In this document: in pieces, positions 27,541 through 37,301 of the stretch | Numbering within the stretch: position 1 is the first letter of the stretch | How the letters are laid out: each line of letters opens with the position of its first letter | From: Varunaivibrio sulfuroxidans | GTDB lineage: Bacteria; Pseudomonadota; Alphaproteobacteria; Rhodospirillales; Magnetovibrionaceae | Length of the DNA stretch: 64,000 nt | Assembly: GCF_029318635.1 (NCBI RefSeq) | Contig: NZ_CP119676.1 | Location: forward strand, 1,935,001-1,999,000 | Reading direction: 5' to 3' | Translations under genes and position numbers: made by a program | Notes under the pieces: generated by a model | What the model was told of the DNA's origin: nothing | What the model saw: only the letters and a program-made list of their open reading frames with translations | Databases searched by the model: none

Positions 27541-28020
27541 GACCCTTTCAGAGGGGTTTTTTTGTGGATTATCGGTGGGATAAAATGGCGCTAACTAGGG
27601 ATAACTCGGTAAAAAACGGCGATGCCTAAAAGTTATGCCTTTTCACCCCATGATCGAATCAAAAGCACCCCCTGGGGTATAACCTTTACGCTCGCATGGG
27701 AAAACGATGATAATAAGGGAAGATCGACTTTCAGTACCCGGATTTTCCACAATTATATCCCCAATCCATAACCCCGTGAAAGGCCGTTATTTTCCTTAAA
27801 ATTCGTCTCTTTTTTTTATCGAAAATTAAAATTTTCCACAGCTTTTTATTTTTGCGTTTTTCCCGGATTTTAAAGATATGGAACAAACTGTGGATAATGG
27901 ATAATCCCCGTTATTCACCGTACTGCCACCACCACCATCTATTTTTTATATATATAAAAAGATTGTTAGTAGAGGGGCGTTCTCCGTATCCTTAAGCCTT
28001 CATCAATATCGGACTTTCAG
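27541..28020. other. Putative chromosomal origin of replication (oriC)
   Basis: AT-rich, gene-free stretch between ppsR and hemE, the position of oriC in Caulobacter and other alphaproteobacteria. One perfect DnaA box TGTGGATAA lies at 27889-27897, immediately followed by GGATAATCC. One-mismatch boxes are TGTGGATTA (27563-27571), TTTTCCACA (27743-27751 and 27832-27840) and TTATTCACC (27911-27919). A strongly AT-rich block ATTTTTTATATATATAAAAA (27941-27960) beside the boxes could be the unwinding element. The placement next to hemE and 15 kb from parAB/parS supports the call. No dnaA gene is in the window. Confidence 0.75.
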
Positions 28021-28054
28021 GCCCGTCTCCTAAGTTTTCAAGGACACCTAATTT

Positions 28055-29101
28055 GTGAAAAAACCCTTCCTTCGCGCCTTAAACGGAGAAACGGTCTCTC
28101 CCACGCCCCTATGGCTTATGCGTCAGGCGGGGCGATATCTTCCCGAATATATGAAGATCCGTAAAACAGCGCGTAATTTTCTCGATTTTTGCTACACGCC
28201 GGATCTTGCCGTTGAGGTTACACTTCAGCCCCTACGCCGCTATGGTTTTGACGCGGCTATTTTGTTTAGTGACATTCTGGTGATCCCCGACGCTTTAGGT
28301 CAGGACGTTTCATTTTTACCCGGCGAGGGTCCGCAACTCGATCCTATCCGAGATTTAAGTGGCCTGGAAAAATTGAACCTCCAGGATTTGCATGAACATC
28401 TGTCCCCGGTTTATGAGGTCTTGACCCGACTTTCCGGATCGCTTCCGAAAGAAACCGCCCTGATCGGGTTTTGTGGCGCGCCTTGGACGGTTGCGACCTA
28501 TATGGTCGAAGGCAAGGGCAGTAAGGATTACGCCGCGACACGAAGCTGGGCCTATCGTGCTCCGAAGGAATTTTCCAGGCTGATCGATCTTTTGATTGAG
28601 GCGACATCCGCTTATTTGATCGAGCAAGTCGCGCATGGTGCGGAGGCCCTGCAAATTTTCGATAGTTGGGCGGGAATTTTGCCCGAAATGGAATTTCACC
28701 GTTGGGTGATCGACCCTACGATTGAAATTGTCCGGCGGGTGAAGGCCGCTTGTCCGGGGGTGCCGATTATCGGATTTCCTCGCGGCGCCGGCGTTTTATA
28801 TCGTGATTTTGTCGCTAAAACCGGGGTAGACGCCGTGAGTCTGGATTCATCCGTTCCTCTGAAATGGGCGCGTGATCAATTACAACCCCACTGCACGGTT
28901 CAGGGAAATATGGATAATTTTCTCCTTGTCGCAGGTGGCGAGGCGATGGATAGGGAAGCGCGACGGATTGTTGATATTTTAGGATCCGGGCCGTTTGTTT
29001 TTAATCTAGGACATGGAATCGTTCCTCAAACGCCGCCCGAACATGTCACCAGATTGGTCGATGTCGTGCGTGGGGCCGAGACGGTTGGATCCGGCGGGTA
29101 A
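28055..29101 (+). CDS. hemE: Uroporphyrinogen decarboxylase HemE
   Basis: 348 residues from a GTG start with AAGGA upstream. Begins [12 protein letters not shown] and carries the two UroD signatures [15 protein letters not shown] and [13 protein letters not shown]. It removes four carboxyl groups from uroporphyrinogen III to give coproporphyrinogen III. hemH follows by 6 nt. GC is about 50 percent, clearly lower than in the his and lut genes. Confidence 0.96.
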   Translation: MKKPFLRALNGETVSPTPLWLMRQAGRYLPEYMKIRKTARNFLDFCYTPDLAVEVTLQPLRRYGFDAAILFSDILVIPDALGQDVSFLPGEGPQLDPIRDLSGLEKLNLQDLHEHLSPVYEVLTRLSGSLPKETALIGFCGAPWTVATYMVEGKGSKDYAATRSWAYRAPKEFSRLIDLLIEATSAYLIEQVAHGAEALQIFDSWAGILPEMEFHRWVIDPTIEIVRRVKAACPGVPIIGFPRGAGVLYRDFVAKTGVDAVSLDSSVPLKWARDQLQPHCTVQGNMDNFLLVAGGEAMDREARRIVDILGSGPFVFNLGHGIVPQTPPEHVTRLVDVVRGAETVGSGG

Positions 29102-29107
29102 AAAACG

Positions 29108-30175
29108 ATGAAAAAGCGCGCTGTTGTCGTTTTCAATTTAGGGGGACCCGACGCTCCGCAGAGCGTGCAGCCGTTTTTGTTCAATCTGTTTAACGACCCG
29201 GCGATTATCGCCCTACCCAATCCGCTACGATGGCTTGTTGCAAAACTGATCGCCAAGCGTCGCGCCCCCGTCGCTCGGAAAATTTATGCTCATATGGGGG
29301 GGAAATCGCCACTTTTAGAGCTTACCCGAGAACAAGCGGCGGCCCTGCAATCGGTTTTGAATGACGAAGATAAAAACGTTCAAAATTTAGTATTTATCGC
29401 CATGCGCTATTGGCGCCCCTTCAGCGATGAAACCGCCCGGGAGGTAAAAAAATTTGATCCCGACGAGATCGTTTTATTGCCGCTGTATCCTCAATTTTCG
29501 ACAACGACGAGCGGATCATCAATTCGGGATTGGAAAAAATCCGCGGCGCGAATTGGTTTAAATGCGCCTACCCATGCGATTTGTTGTTATCCTGTCGATC
29601 CCGGTTTTATTGAGGCGGTCGGCGCCCGTATTGAGGACGTTCTTAATCGGGTGCGTAAGGCTTCATCGGGGATGAAAATCCGAATTCTTTTTTCAGCCCA
29701 TGGATTACCAAAAAAAATTATCGATGGGGGAGATCCCTATCAATGGCAGGTTGAGCGCACGGTTAAGGCCTGTTTGGATGTATTGAACGCACGCGGTCTT
29801 GATGATTTTGATCATGCAATTTGTTACCAAAGCCGGGTCGGACCAATGCAGTGGATCGGCCCGTCTATCGAGGATGAAATTTCCCGTGCAGCCGCCGATG
29901 GCGTGGCCATTGTTGTAACGCCGATCGCTTTTGTTTCGGAACACTCCGAAACGCGTGTGGAATTGGATATTGAATATCGCGATTTTGCCGAACGCTTGGG
30001 CGTTTTATCGTATTCTCGAGTGGACACCGTGGGAACCCATCCCGCGTTTATCTCAGGATTGCGCCATTTGGTGTTTCAAGGGGCACGCTGTACCCAAGAA
30101 ATATGCAGCGGATCTTGCGAGGAATCGCAATATTGCCCGCATTCCGCGATACGTTGCGCCCTGAGTAAATCGTAA
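29108..30175 (+). CDS. hemH: Ferrochelatase HemH
   Basis: 355 residues with VVVFNLGGPDAPQSV at the N-terminus, the catalytic His in FSAHGLPKKII and the Glu region in PIAFVSEHSETRVELD. It inserts iron into protoporphyrin IX. The C-terminus has a cysteine cluster (CTQEICSGSCEESQYCPHSA) that could hold a 2Fe-2S cluster as in other alphaproteobacterial and animal enzymes, though the spacing differs from the animal CxxCx4C motif. It forms an operon with hemE and hemJ. Confidence 0.94.
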   Translation: MKKRAVVVFNLGGPDAPQSVQPFLFNLFNDPAIIALPNPLRWLVAKLIAKRRAPVARKIYAHMGGKSPLLELTREQAAALQSVLNDEDKNVQNLVFIAMRYWRPFSDETAREVKKFDPDEIVLLPLYPQFSTTTSGSSIRDWKKSAARIGLNAPTHAICCYPVDPGFIEAVGARIEDVLNRVRKASSGMKIRILFSAHGLPKKIIDGGDPYQWQVERTVKACLDVLNARGLDDFDHAICYQSRVGPMQWIGPSIEDEISRAAADGVAIVVTPIAFVSEHSETRVELDIEYRDFAERLGVLSYSRVDTVGTHPAFISGLRHLVFQGARCTQEICSGSCEESQYCPHSAIRCALSKS

Positions 30176-30278
30176 ATTCAATCGAATTTGAGCGCGCTTA
30201 TTTGAATAAATTATAAATTCTATTTACTTTTATAAAAAATATTATATTCATTTTACTTTCTAAATATGGGAGAAAAAT

Positions 30279-30722
30279 GTGTTTCAGATTTCGGGTGAAG
30301 CCTACCTCTGGATTAAGGCCCTTCACGTTATTTCGGTTATTGCTTGGATGGCGGGACTTTTCTACCTACCGCGGCTCTATGTGTATCACACCCAGGTACT
30401 GGCCGGATCGGAATCGTCGGAACTCTTTAAAATCATGGAAAGACGCCTTCTTCGGGCGATCATGAATCCGGCCTTGGTTTTATCGTACGTTTTTGGCGGA
30501 TTGTTGCTTGCGCAGCGGGTATCCTTTTCCGATGGCTGGTTACACCTTAAATTGTTATGCGTCGCTTTGTTGACGGTCTTTCATATGGCGCTTTCGAAAT
30601 GGCGTAAGGATTTTCTCAACGATAAAAATACAAAGTCCGAAGTTTTTTATCGGGCAGTCAACGAAGTTCCAACGATCTTGATGATCGTGATTGTCGTCAT
30701 GGTGGTTGTAAAACCATTTTAA
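30279..30722 (+). CDS. hemJ: Protoporphyrinogen oxidase HemJ
   Basis: 147 residues, four membrane helices. The conserved His is in WIKALHVISVIAWMAGLFYL, with RLYVYHTQV after it and the second half containing FHMALSKWRKDF. It oxidises protoporphyrinogen IX to protoporphyrin IX in the inner membrane. The start is the GTG at 30279, with GGGAGA just upstream; an overlapping ATG at 30277 is in another frame. It is downstream of hemH after a 103-base AT-rich gap. Confidence 0.93.
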   Translation: MFQISGEAYLWIKALHVISVIAWMAGLFYLPRLYVYHTQVLAGSESSELFKIMERRLLRAIMNPALVLSYVFGGLLLAQRVSFSDGWLHLKLLCVALLTVFHMALSKWRKDFLNDKNTKSEVFYRAVNEVPTILMIVIVVMVVVKPF

Positions 30723-30761
30723 TTTTTTTCTCTTATGTGCATCATTTTTGCTATTGCATGA

Positions 30762-30790
30762 TTGACATATCGTTTTGATTTGGGTAAGTG
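30762..30790 (+). promoter_or_regulatory. Candidate rho promoter with long leader
   Basis: TTGACA at 30762-30767 and TAAGTG at 30785-30790 with 17 bases between. This would give rho a 5' leader of about 170 bases, consistent with the autoregulated rho leaders known in other bacteria. A C9 tract and CT-rich segment (about 30938-30952) lies just before the rho ribosome site. Confidence 0.4.
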
Positions 30791-30971
30791 TAGGGCTCCA
30801 AAAGCGTGTCAAACGATACGCGACCATCCCTCCCGTTTCTCTTTCCGCCGTCTTCGTTATTTCAACGGATGAAATTCTGCCTATCTTAATCTAGCGGAAC
30901 GGGACGACCTCATAAAACGGTCCTCTTTCTTAAATCCTCCCCCCCCCTCTTCACGACGAAGCTGAAATTCA

Positions 30972-32228
30972 ATGAACCTTAAGGAACTTAAGCAAAAATC
31001 CCCGGCCGATCTTCTTTCCTTTGCCGAGGAACTGGAAATCGAAAACGCAAGCTCGCTGCGTAAGCAGGACATGATGTTTGCAATTTTGAAGCGTCTGGCG
31101 GAGAACGGAACGGCTATTTTCGGCGACGGCGTTCTTGAGGTTCTTCAGGACGGCTTTGGATTTTTGAGGAGCCCGGAAGCGAATTACCTTCCCGGTCCGG
31201 ACGATATTTATGTTTCTCCCAGTCAAGTCCGCCGTTTCGGCTTGCGTACGGGAGACACCGTCGAGGGCGAAATTCGTTCTCCCAAGGATGGGGAACGCTA
31301 TTTCGCTCTGTTGAAGGTCAATGATATCAACTTTGAAGAACCGACGAAGGTTCGTCATCGTATTAATTTTGATAATCTTACCCCGCTTTATCCTGATGAA
31401 CGTTTGAATCTCGAGATCGAGGATCCTGAAAACAAGGATCTGACAAGCCGGGTATTGGATTTGATTTGCCCCATCGGCAAGGGGCAACGCGCCCTCGTCG
31501 TGGCGCCGCCGCGCACCGGTAAAACCGTGATGCTGCAAAATATTGCCCACTCCCTGGCGGCCAATCATCCGGAGTGCTACCTCATTGTCCTTCTGATCGA
31601 CGAACGTCCGGAAGAAGTCACGGACATGGCCCGTTCGGTAAAGGGCGAAGTCGTCAGCTCGACCTTCGACGAGCCGGCGTCGCGTCACGTTCAGGTCGCC
31701 GAGATGGTGATTCAAAAGGCTAAGCGCCTTGTCGAACATAAACGGGACGTGGTTATTTTACTCGATTCGATTACCCGCCTGGCGCGCGCCTACAACACCG
31801 TTGTGCCCAGTTCGGGAAAGGTTCTGACGGGTGGTGTGGACGCCAACGCCCTACAGCGTCCGAAGCGTTTTTTCGGCGCCGCGCGCAATGTCGAAGAGGG
31901 CGGCTCGTTGACGATTATTTCGACGGCGCTGATCGAAACCGGATCGCGCATGGACGAAGTAATTTTCGAAGAATTCAAGGGCACCGGCAACTCGGAGATC
32001 ATTCTCGACCGCAAGGTTTCCGACAAGCGCATCTTCCCCGCGATCGACATCACCAAGTCGGGAACGCGAAAAGAAGAGTTACTGGTCGATAAGGGAACCC
32101 TTTCGAAAATGTGGGTCCTACGTCGGATTTTGATGCCGATGGGCGTGACCGACGCTATGGATTTCCTGATGGGAAAACTTAAAACATCGAAAAATAACGC
32201 GGATTTCTTCGATTCCATGAACAGCTAA
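30972..32228 (+). CDS. rho: Transcription termination factor Rho
   Basis: 418 residues, standard length. N-terminal helical domain ([20 protein letters not shown]), a cold-shock-like RNA-binding domain ([20 protein letters not shown]) and a RecA-like motor with Walker A APPRTGKT, Walker [16 protein letters not shown] and the Q/R-loop [20 protein letters not shown]. It is an RNA-dependent ATPase and transcript-release factor. The hemE-H-J-rho order is typical of this bacterial class. Two hairpins follow the gene. Confidence 0.97.
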   Translation: MNLKELKQKSPADLLSFAEELEIENASSLRKQDMMFAILKRLAENGTAIFGDGVLEVLQDGFGFLRSPEANYLPGPDDIYVSPSQVRRFGLRTGDTVEGEIRSPKDGERYFALLKVNDINFEEPTKVRHRINFDNLTPLYPDERLNLEIEDPENKDLTSRVLDLICPIGKGQRALVVAPPRTGKTVMLQNIAHSLAANHPECYLIVLLIDERPEEVTDMARSVKGEVVSSTFDEPASRHVQVAEMVIQKAKRLVEHKRDVVILLDSITRLARAYNTVVPSSGKVLTGGVDANALQRPKRFFGAARNVEEGGSLTIISTALIETGSRMDEVIFEEFKGTGNSEIILDRKVSDKRIFPAIDITKSGTRKEELLVDKGTLSKMWVLRRILMPMGVTDAMDFLMGKLKTSKNNADFFDSMNS

Positions 32229-32252
32229 TTTGATGTATAAATATTGGATAAG

Positions 32253-32287
32253 TATATAATAACTTATAATGAATAAGTTATTATATA
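32253..32287. repeat. AT-only perfect hairpin after rho
   Basis: Inverted arms of 15 bases, TATATAATAACTTAT (32253-32267) and its complement (32273-32287), with a 5-base loop. It lies 25 bases after the rho stop and before the GC-rich terminator. It has almost no G or C, so it is a weak terminator by itself. It could be a processing or protein-binding site. Confidence 0.6.
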
Positions 32288-32310
32288 TTTTGTCTGTTTT
32301 ACTTCGATAA

Positions 32311-32346
32311 AAAGCCCTGGCGTTTTATAACGCCAGGGCTTTCTTA
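32311..32346 (+). terminator. Intrinsic terminator of rho (bidirectional with qor)
   Basis: Perfect 14-base stem AAAGCCCTGGCGTT (32311-32324), loop TTAT, complement to 32342, then TTCTT on the plus strand. On the minus strand the stem is followed by TTATCGAAG. It stands between convergent rho and qor and probably ends both. Confidence 0.8.
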
Positions 32347-32365
32347 GGTAATACCGATGCCTTGA

Positions 32366-33340
32366 TTATGGGAGTAACACGGTTGATCCCGTCGTTTTTC
32401 GGGCCTCCAAATCGCTGTGCGCCTGTGCGGCCTGCTTGAGGGGATAAGTCTGATTTACCTCAATTTTAACCTGACCTCCCCGCACAACTTCAAATAGCTC
32501 CGCAGCCATTGCCGCCAGATCGTCGCGTTTGGCGGTATAGGTGAAAAGAGAGGGCCGGGTCAGAAAAAGAGACCCCTTTTGACCGAGGAGGCCGGGATTG
32601 ATGGGCTCGACGGGGCCGGAGGCATTGCCGAAAGTGACCATGACACCCATTGGAGCAAGACAGTCAAGAGAGCCCATGAAGGTATCCTTGCCGATGGAAT
32701 CGTAAACAACAGGAACACCTGCGCCGCCGGTAATCTCACGAACTCGGTTGGTGAAGTTTTCCCGGGTGTACACGATCGGAAAATCACAGCCGTGTTGACG
32801 GGCGATTTCCGCCTTTTCATCGCTGCCGACGGTTCCGATCACCCGCGCCCCGAGATGCTTCGCCCACTGGCAGACGATTAGACCGACGCCGCCGGCCGCG
32901 GCATGAATAAGAACGGTGTCGCCGGGCTTGACCCGATATGTCCGACGCAGCAGGTATTGCGCGGTTAGTCCCTGCAACATCATCGCCGCGGCGACCGGGT
33001 CGCTAATATCGTCGGGTAGGGTAACCAGACGGTCGGCGGGGATAAGTCGGCTCTGGGCGTAAGCGCCGACGGGCTGGGCGGCATAGGCGACGCGCGCACC
33101 GGGTTTAACGTTCTCAACGCCCTCACCAACCGCGATCACCACACCGGCGCCCTCCATGCCGAGAACGGCGGGTAGGGTCAGGGGGTAAAGGCCGGTACGC
33201 ATGTAAATATCAATATAATTCAGACCGACGGCCCTGTGTTCGACAAGCGCCTCTCCCGGTCCGGGAGTCGCGACGGCGATGTCTTCCCAAACCATTTTTT
33301 CGGGACCACCGTGTTCATGAATGCGGATGGCCATGGTCAT
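32366..33340 (-). CDS. qor: Quinone oxidoreductase (zinc-independent MDR family)
   Basis: 324 residues starting MTMAIRIHEHGGPEKMVWED. The nucleotide-binding loop is HAAAGGVGLIVCQWAKHLGA. It lacks the zinc-binding cysteines of alcohol dehydrogenases, as expected for QOR-type NADPH:quinone reductases. Conserved RTGLYPLTLPAVLGMEGAG region. AAGGAAA sits upstream of the ATG at 33340; a second ATG lies two codons in. It is separated from ogt by 63 nt on the same strand. Confidence 0.9.
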   Translation of the reverse strand: MTMAIRIHEHGGPEKMVWEDIAVATPGPGEALVEHRAVGLNYIDIYMRTGLYPLTLPAVLGMEGAGVVIAVGEGVENVKPGARVAYAAQPVGAYAQSRLIPADRLVTLPDDISDPVAAAMMLQGLTAQYLLRRTYRVKPGDTVLIHAAAGGVGLIVCQWAKHLGARVIGTVGSDEKAEIARQHGCDFPIVYTRENFTNRVREITGGAGVPVVYDSIGKDTFMGSLDCLAPMGVMVTFGNASGPVEPINPGLLGQKGSLFLTRPSLFTYTAKRDDLAAMAAELFEVVRGGQVKIEVNQTYPLKQAAQAHSDLEARKTTGSTVLLP

Positions 33341-33403
33341 GATGTTTTCCTTTTCTTCAACCGGGGGAGCCCGTCGATAGGGGTGTGAGTGCGTGCGCCG
33401 CCG

Positions 33404-33937
33404 TCAAACAGGGGTCGCGCGGTCCGAGATGGTACTATATTCAAATCCCACGGCCTGTTCGAGGCGCAGGAGCCTTTTTTTGGTTTCGGGCCCCGATCCC
33501 CCGGAGTAGCCGCCGAGGGCGAAGCCTTGCGCGATATTTTTGCGGCGCGGTGCGGTGGCGACGATACGGTGGCAGGGAATAACGATCGCGATGGGGTTGC
33601 TGCGGCAGGCTCCACCGACGGCGCGTGGCGACGAACTCAGACGCTTGGCGAGCGCGCCGTAGGTCAGGGTTTCTCCAAAAGGAATATCCTGCATGATCCG
33701 CCATACTTGGTGTTGAAAGGGCGTACCTTGAGGGGATAGGGGAAGGCTGAATTTTTGGCGGCGGTTTAAAAAATATTCGCCTAACTGTTTACGGGCGTTT
33801 TCGAGAAGTGGGGATGCCTGGCTACTTTTGGAGTCACTCAGGGTGGCGCCGCGACCGTACTCGATCGCAACGATTGCCCCGGCGTCGGCAAAAATGCTCA
33901 GGTCCCCCATCGGGGTTTTGACAATGGCCATATCCAT
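33404..33937 (-). CDS. ogt: Methylated-DNA-protein cysteine methyltransferase (Ogt type)
   Basis: 177 residues. C-terminal O6-alkylguanine methyltransferase domain with FQHQVWRIMQDIPFGETLTY and the active-site Cys in VIPCHRIVA. It has no Ada-type zinc or AraC domain. The last 20 residues (EQAVGFEYSTISDRATPV) are an unusual extension. It directly reverses O6-methylguanine damage and complements the separate Ada protein at 24.8 kb. The adjacent DUF255 gene lies 9 nt upstream. Confidence 0.9.
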   Translation of the reverse strand: MDMAIVKTPMGDLSIFADAGAIVAIEYGRGATLSDSKSSQASPLLENARKQLGEYFLNRRQKFSLPLSPQGTPFQHQVWRIMQDIPFGETLTYGALAKRLSSSPRAVGGACRSNPIAIVIPCHRIVATAPRRKNIAQGFALGGYSGGSGPETKKRLLRLEQAVGFEYSTISDRATPV

Positions 33938-33946
33938 GCCGCCACG

Positions 33947-36034
33947 TTAGCCCCCGGCGAGGGCCTTGCGCAAGTCGTCCGTGCGCGTCAGGGGAAGACC
34001 GCATGCGCCATGCTTGCAAACATAGGCCGTTGTCTTTTCATGAAGTGATTTTTTACCATAGGCAGGATGATGGGGCAGGAGGGCGTCTTCGTCCCGATGA
34101 CCTAAAACCATGATGGTTCCGTAGGGGAGGGGGGCCGTCCAGGCTGCACGTATCATCGGATCTGTCTGTATTTCCGGATTTTTTCCGGTGTGTTGTAATT
34201 CTTTTGGCGCGCGCCCTCCCCTCGCCAAGGTCAGGGTCGTCCCCTTTTCCAGGATCGACCAGCCAACAATCATCGAGGGCATGTTGACCAGGGCGTTGAG
34301 GTCTTGGGGGATGGTCGCCTTAATGAGCCGGTCGGCGTGGGTGCGCAGATCGTTATCGCCCGTCAGTTGGTACAGTGTGGCCAACACCTCCAACATCACG
34401 CCATTTCCCGATGGCGCGGCGTTGTCGAAGACCGGCTTCGTCCGCGCGATCAGATCGCGCGCGGTCACATCCGAGAGGAAATAGCCGCCGTTTTGCGAAT
34501 CCCAGAAACGGCGCTCGGCGCTTTTGACTAAAGTTACGGCGTGATCGAGGTACGACTTTTTGCCCGTGGCCTGATAGATCGTCAATGCGGCGCGGGCCAG
34601 ATGAGCATAGTCATCGAGGACCCCCTGGTGGAGGGCGGACCCCTCGGTCCAGGTGTGATAGAGGGTGTCCTCCTCCTGCATTTCGTGGCAAATAAATGTA
34701 TAAACCACAAGACCTAGTCTTACCCAATCTTCCCGATCAAAAATCATTCCAGCCTTGACCAGGGCGGTGACGGTCATGGCGTTCCAGTCGGCGAGGATTT
34801 TATCGTCTCTTTGTGGACGGGGTCTTTTGCTTCGCGTCTGTAAAAGAATTTGACGACTTTTTTCAAGGCGCTCTTCCACGATGGGCGTTTGCGTAGCGGG
34901 ATTGGCGAGGCGATTTAATATGGAGTATCCCTCCCAATTTCCACTGGGTCGAACGTCGTAGGTCTCCATAAATAGGGGGGCGTGAGGGCCGAGGAGGTCG
35001 ATTATTTGCTCGCTTTTCCAAATATAATACTGACCTTCGCGACCCTCGCTATCGGCATCAAGCGCACCGGCGAAGGCGAAAAGTTCGGGATCGTGCGGTG
35101 AGGAAATGCGCATCTCCGACATCAGCCAATCGATTGTTCGCGCGACGCGGTCCGCGTAAGTGGGGTTTTGTGTCTTTAGCCATACGGTACTTAGGATTTC
35201 GATCAGCTGGGCATTGTCATAAAGCATTTTTTCAAAATGCGGGGCGAGCCAAATTTCATCTGTCGAGTAGCGCGCGAATCCGCCGCCCAGATGATCGTAA
35301 ATTCCCCCCAGACAAATATGATCAAGCGTCGTGCACACGCTGTCCCCTAGAGGTGAAGATCCGGTTTCGAGGTAGTGGTCCCAAAGAAAACTAAAAAAGG
35401 AAACCTGCGGAAACTTAGGCGCGCCCTGCGTTCCGCCGTGGACCGGATCCACGATACGCACCGCGGCGGTAGCGACGCGCTCGATGATATCTTCATTAAT
35501 TTTCCCCCCACCGCCGAGACGAGACATTTTGTACAAGGCCTCGGTCAGGGCGGCGGCGTTTTTTTGGACGTCGTCTTGGGCGTTTTTGTAGCTGTTCTCA
35601 ACACTACGAAGGATGTCGATGAATGCGGGCATCCCGTAGCGCGCTTCGGGTGGGAAGTATGTTCCGCCCCAAAAGGGGGCGCCGGTGGGTGTAAGAAACA
35701 TCGTCAGCGGCCACCCGCCTTGGCGACCCATTGCCGCGAGGGCGCTTTGGTAAAGTGTATCGAGGTCCGGCCGTTCCTCGCGATCAACCTTTATGTTGAT
35801 GAAATGCGCGTTCATGTATGCGGCGGTATCGGTATTTTCGAAACTTTCATGGGCCATGACATGGCACCAATGGCAGGCGGCGTAACCAATGGACAGAAGG
35901 ATCGGTTTATTTTCTTTTTGCGCACGGCTTAAGGCCTTGTCGCTCCACGTTTGCCAGTGGACGGGGTTGCCGGCGTGTTGCCTGAGGTAGGGGCTGGTCT
36001 GATCTTTTAGAGTGTTTCGGCGAAGATCGCGCAT
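33947..36034 (-). CDS. Thioredoxin-domain protein of the DUF255 / YyaL (spermatogenesis-associated 20-like) family
   Basis: 695 residues. N-terminal thioredoxin-like domain begins NTLKDQTSPYLRQHAGNPVH and has the CHWCHVMAHESF motif, with a cysteine-pair active site. It is followed by a large (alpha/alpha)6 barrel resembling glycan-processing enzymes with repeated GGGFARYSTDEIW-like segments. No signal peptide. Function unknown across bacteria and animals. GGGAG seven bases upstream supports the ATG at 36034. Likely cotranscribed with ogt. Confidence 0.9.
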   Translation of the reverse strand: MRDLRRNTLKDQTSPYLRQHAGNPVHWQTWSDKALSRAQKENKPILLSIGYAACHWCHVMAHESFENTDTAAYMNAHFINIKVDREERPDLDTLYQSALAAMGRQGGWPLTMFLTPTGAPFWGGTYFPPEARYGMPAFIDILRSVENSYKNAQDDVQKNAAALTEALYKMSRLGGGGKINEDIIERVATAAVRIVDPVHGGTQGAPKFPQVSFFSFLWDHYLETGSSPLGDSVCTTLDHICLGGIYDHLGGGFARYSTDEIWLAPHFEKMLYDNAQLIEILSTVWLKTQNPTYADRVARTIDWLMSEMRISSPHDPELFAFAGALDADSEGREGQYYIWKSEQIIDLLGPHAPLFMETYDVRPSGNWEGYSILNRLANPATQTPIVEERLEKSRQILLQTRSKRPRPQRDDKILADWNAMTVTALVKAGMIFDREDWVRLGLVVYTFICHEMQEEDTLYHTWTEGSALHQGVLDDYAHLARAALTIYQATGKKSYLDHAVTLVKSAERRFWDSQNGGYFLSDVTARDLIARTKPVFDNAAPSGNGVMLEVLATLYQLTGDNDLRTHADRLIKATIPQDLNALVNMPSMIVGWSILEKGTTLTLARGGRAPKELQHTGKNPEIQTDPMIRAAWTAPLPYGTIMVLGHRDEDALLPHHPAYGKKSLHEKTTAYVCKHGACGLPLTRTDDLRKALAGG

Positions 36035-36272
36035 TCCTTTGCTCCCTTTTTGACGCTAATGTTGTTCTGGGAATCTTCGGCGGCTTTGGACGTGGCGGTC
36101 TTCAGTGCCCGGCCCTGATCGTGATATTGTCATGCGGCCTTAGGCTTTACTTTGGGTGAATTTGTATTGGAAACAACCCTAAGTTTTTTGTCCCCTTTAT
36201 CCGGGGCGCGAAGATCGGTGGGTTTTCTATTCTGGAAAATGGGGCGGGGCCGCTTTTTAGGGAGAACGATCC

Positions 36273-36560
36273 ATGAAAATAACCATGAATATCGATTGCA
36301 CGGCCGAGGAGGCGCGTGATTTTTTTGGTTTACCCGACGTAAAACCCTTACAGGAACGCTTTTTGTCCAAATTAGAAGAAAACATGGATGCTAAAATGGC
36401 GGCATTGGATCCCGATAAGATGGCGAACACATGGCTTCCTCAGTTTGTTATGGGGTCGATGAAGGGCATGGAGCAATTTCAAAAAATGTTTTTTAATCAG
36501 GGCGTCAGTACGTCGGGTGGTCCTTCCGACCCAAAAGAAGACAAAGATAAGGGCCCATGA
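36273..36560 (+). CDS. DUF6489 family protein
   Basis: 95 residues starting MKITMNIDCTAEEARDFFGL, then PDVKPLQERFLSKLEENM, as in DUF6489, a small helical family restricted to alphaproteobacteria. It ends in a charged tail (DPKEDKDKGP). A GGGAG site precedes the ATG. It is followed after about 120 nt by a small ferredoxin gene on the same strand. Function unknown. Confidence 0.75.
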   Translation: MKITMNIDCTAEEARDFFGLPDVKPLQERFLSKLEENMDAKMAALDPDKMANTWLPQFVMGSMKGMEQFQKMFFNQGVSTSGGPSDPKEDKDKGP

Positions 36561-36681
36561 TTTTTGAGGGCTGATCGTGCTCGCTTGTGTTGGGTATGTT
36601 CGATACGTGGGCCGTGTTCCGACGGAAGAATCAAACCCTGGTTTGCGATGGCGCGCTAAAAATCAATATGGAGTGAGCGGC

Positions 36682-37053
36682 GTGAACAGACAAAGCGATG
36701 ATCCGGCTCTATTTTACCGTTGCCATGTTTTTTGTTGTACCAATCAGCGTCCCGAAAACCATTCGCGCGGATCTTGCGCGGGGCGGGGCGGGGTCAGGTT
36801 GCGCAATTATATGAAAGCGCGGACCAAGGAACTTAAGATCGATAATGTTCGGATAAATTCTGCGGGGTGTCTTGATCGTTGCGAACTGGGGCCCGTCCTT
36901 GTTATTTACCCAGAGGGGGTTTGGTATCGCGTTCAGAATAAAGAAGATGTCGATGAGATTTTAATCCGTCATCTCATTGAGGGTACGCGTGTGACGCGCT
37001 GTCTGATCGCCCCAGAAGATGGTCCCGCTCCCCCGATGCCTCTCCAGGAGTGA
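36682..37053 (+). CDS. Small (2Fe-2S) ferredoxin-domain protein
   Basis: 123 residues from a GTG at 36682, with GGAG upstream. Thioredoxin-like 2Fe-2S fold: YRCHVFCCTNQRP contains the first cysteines, and INSAGCLDRCELGPVLVIYP the second pair, followed by GVWYRVQNKEDVDEI. Matches the (2Fe-2S) ferredoxin family often annotated near cobalamin or unknown-function genes. Upstream in-frame codons to 36577 are not conserved-looking. Electron-transfer role inferred. Confidence 0.85.
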   Translation: MNRQSDDPALFYRCHVFCCTNQRPENHSRGSCAGRGGVRLRNYMKARTKELKIDNVRINSAGCLDRCELGPVLVIYPEGVWYRVQNKEDVDEILIRHLIEGTRVTRCLIAPEDGPAPPMPLQE

Positions 37054-37301
37054 GGGTGTCTCTTCAGGGGTGAAGAGCGTTAGGCCCAGGAATGAGGTTA
37101 GGACGGAAAATGAACTTTTAGGTTGGGGATGAACTGAGGGAAGACGCACCGGGGACATCTTGGATAACCGAAATTCTTGTATCGGATCGAATTCCCCTGG
37201 GTTTTTTGGAGGGGGAAACGGGTTTTTGGAATTGTTTTCTGTTGCGTGAGTTTGCGTGCCCGCCGGGTGCGGTATATGGGGCTTAAGGGTCTGTGACACA
37301 A

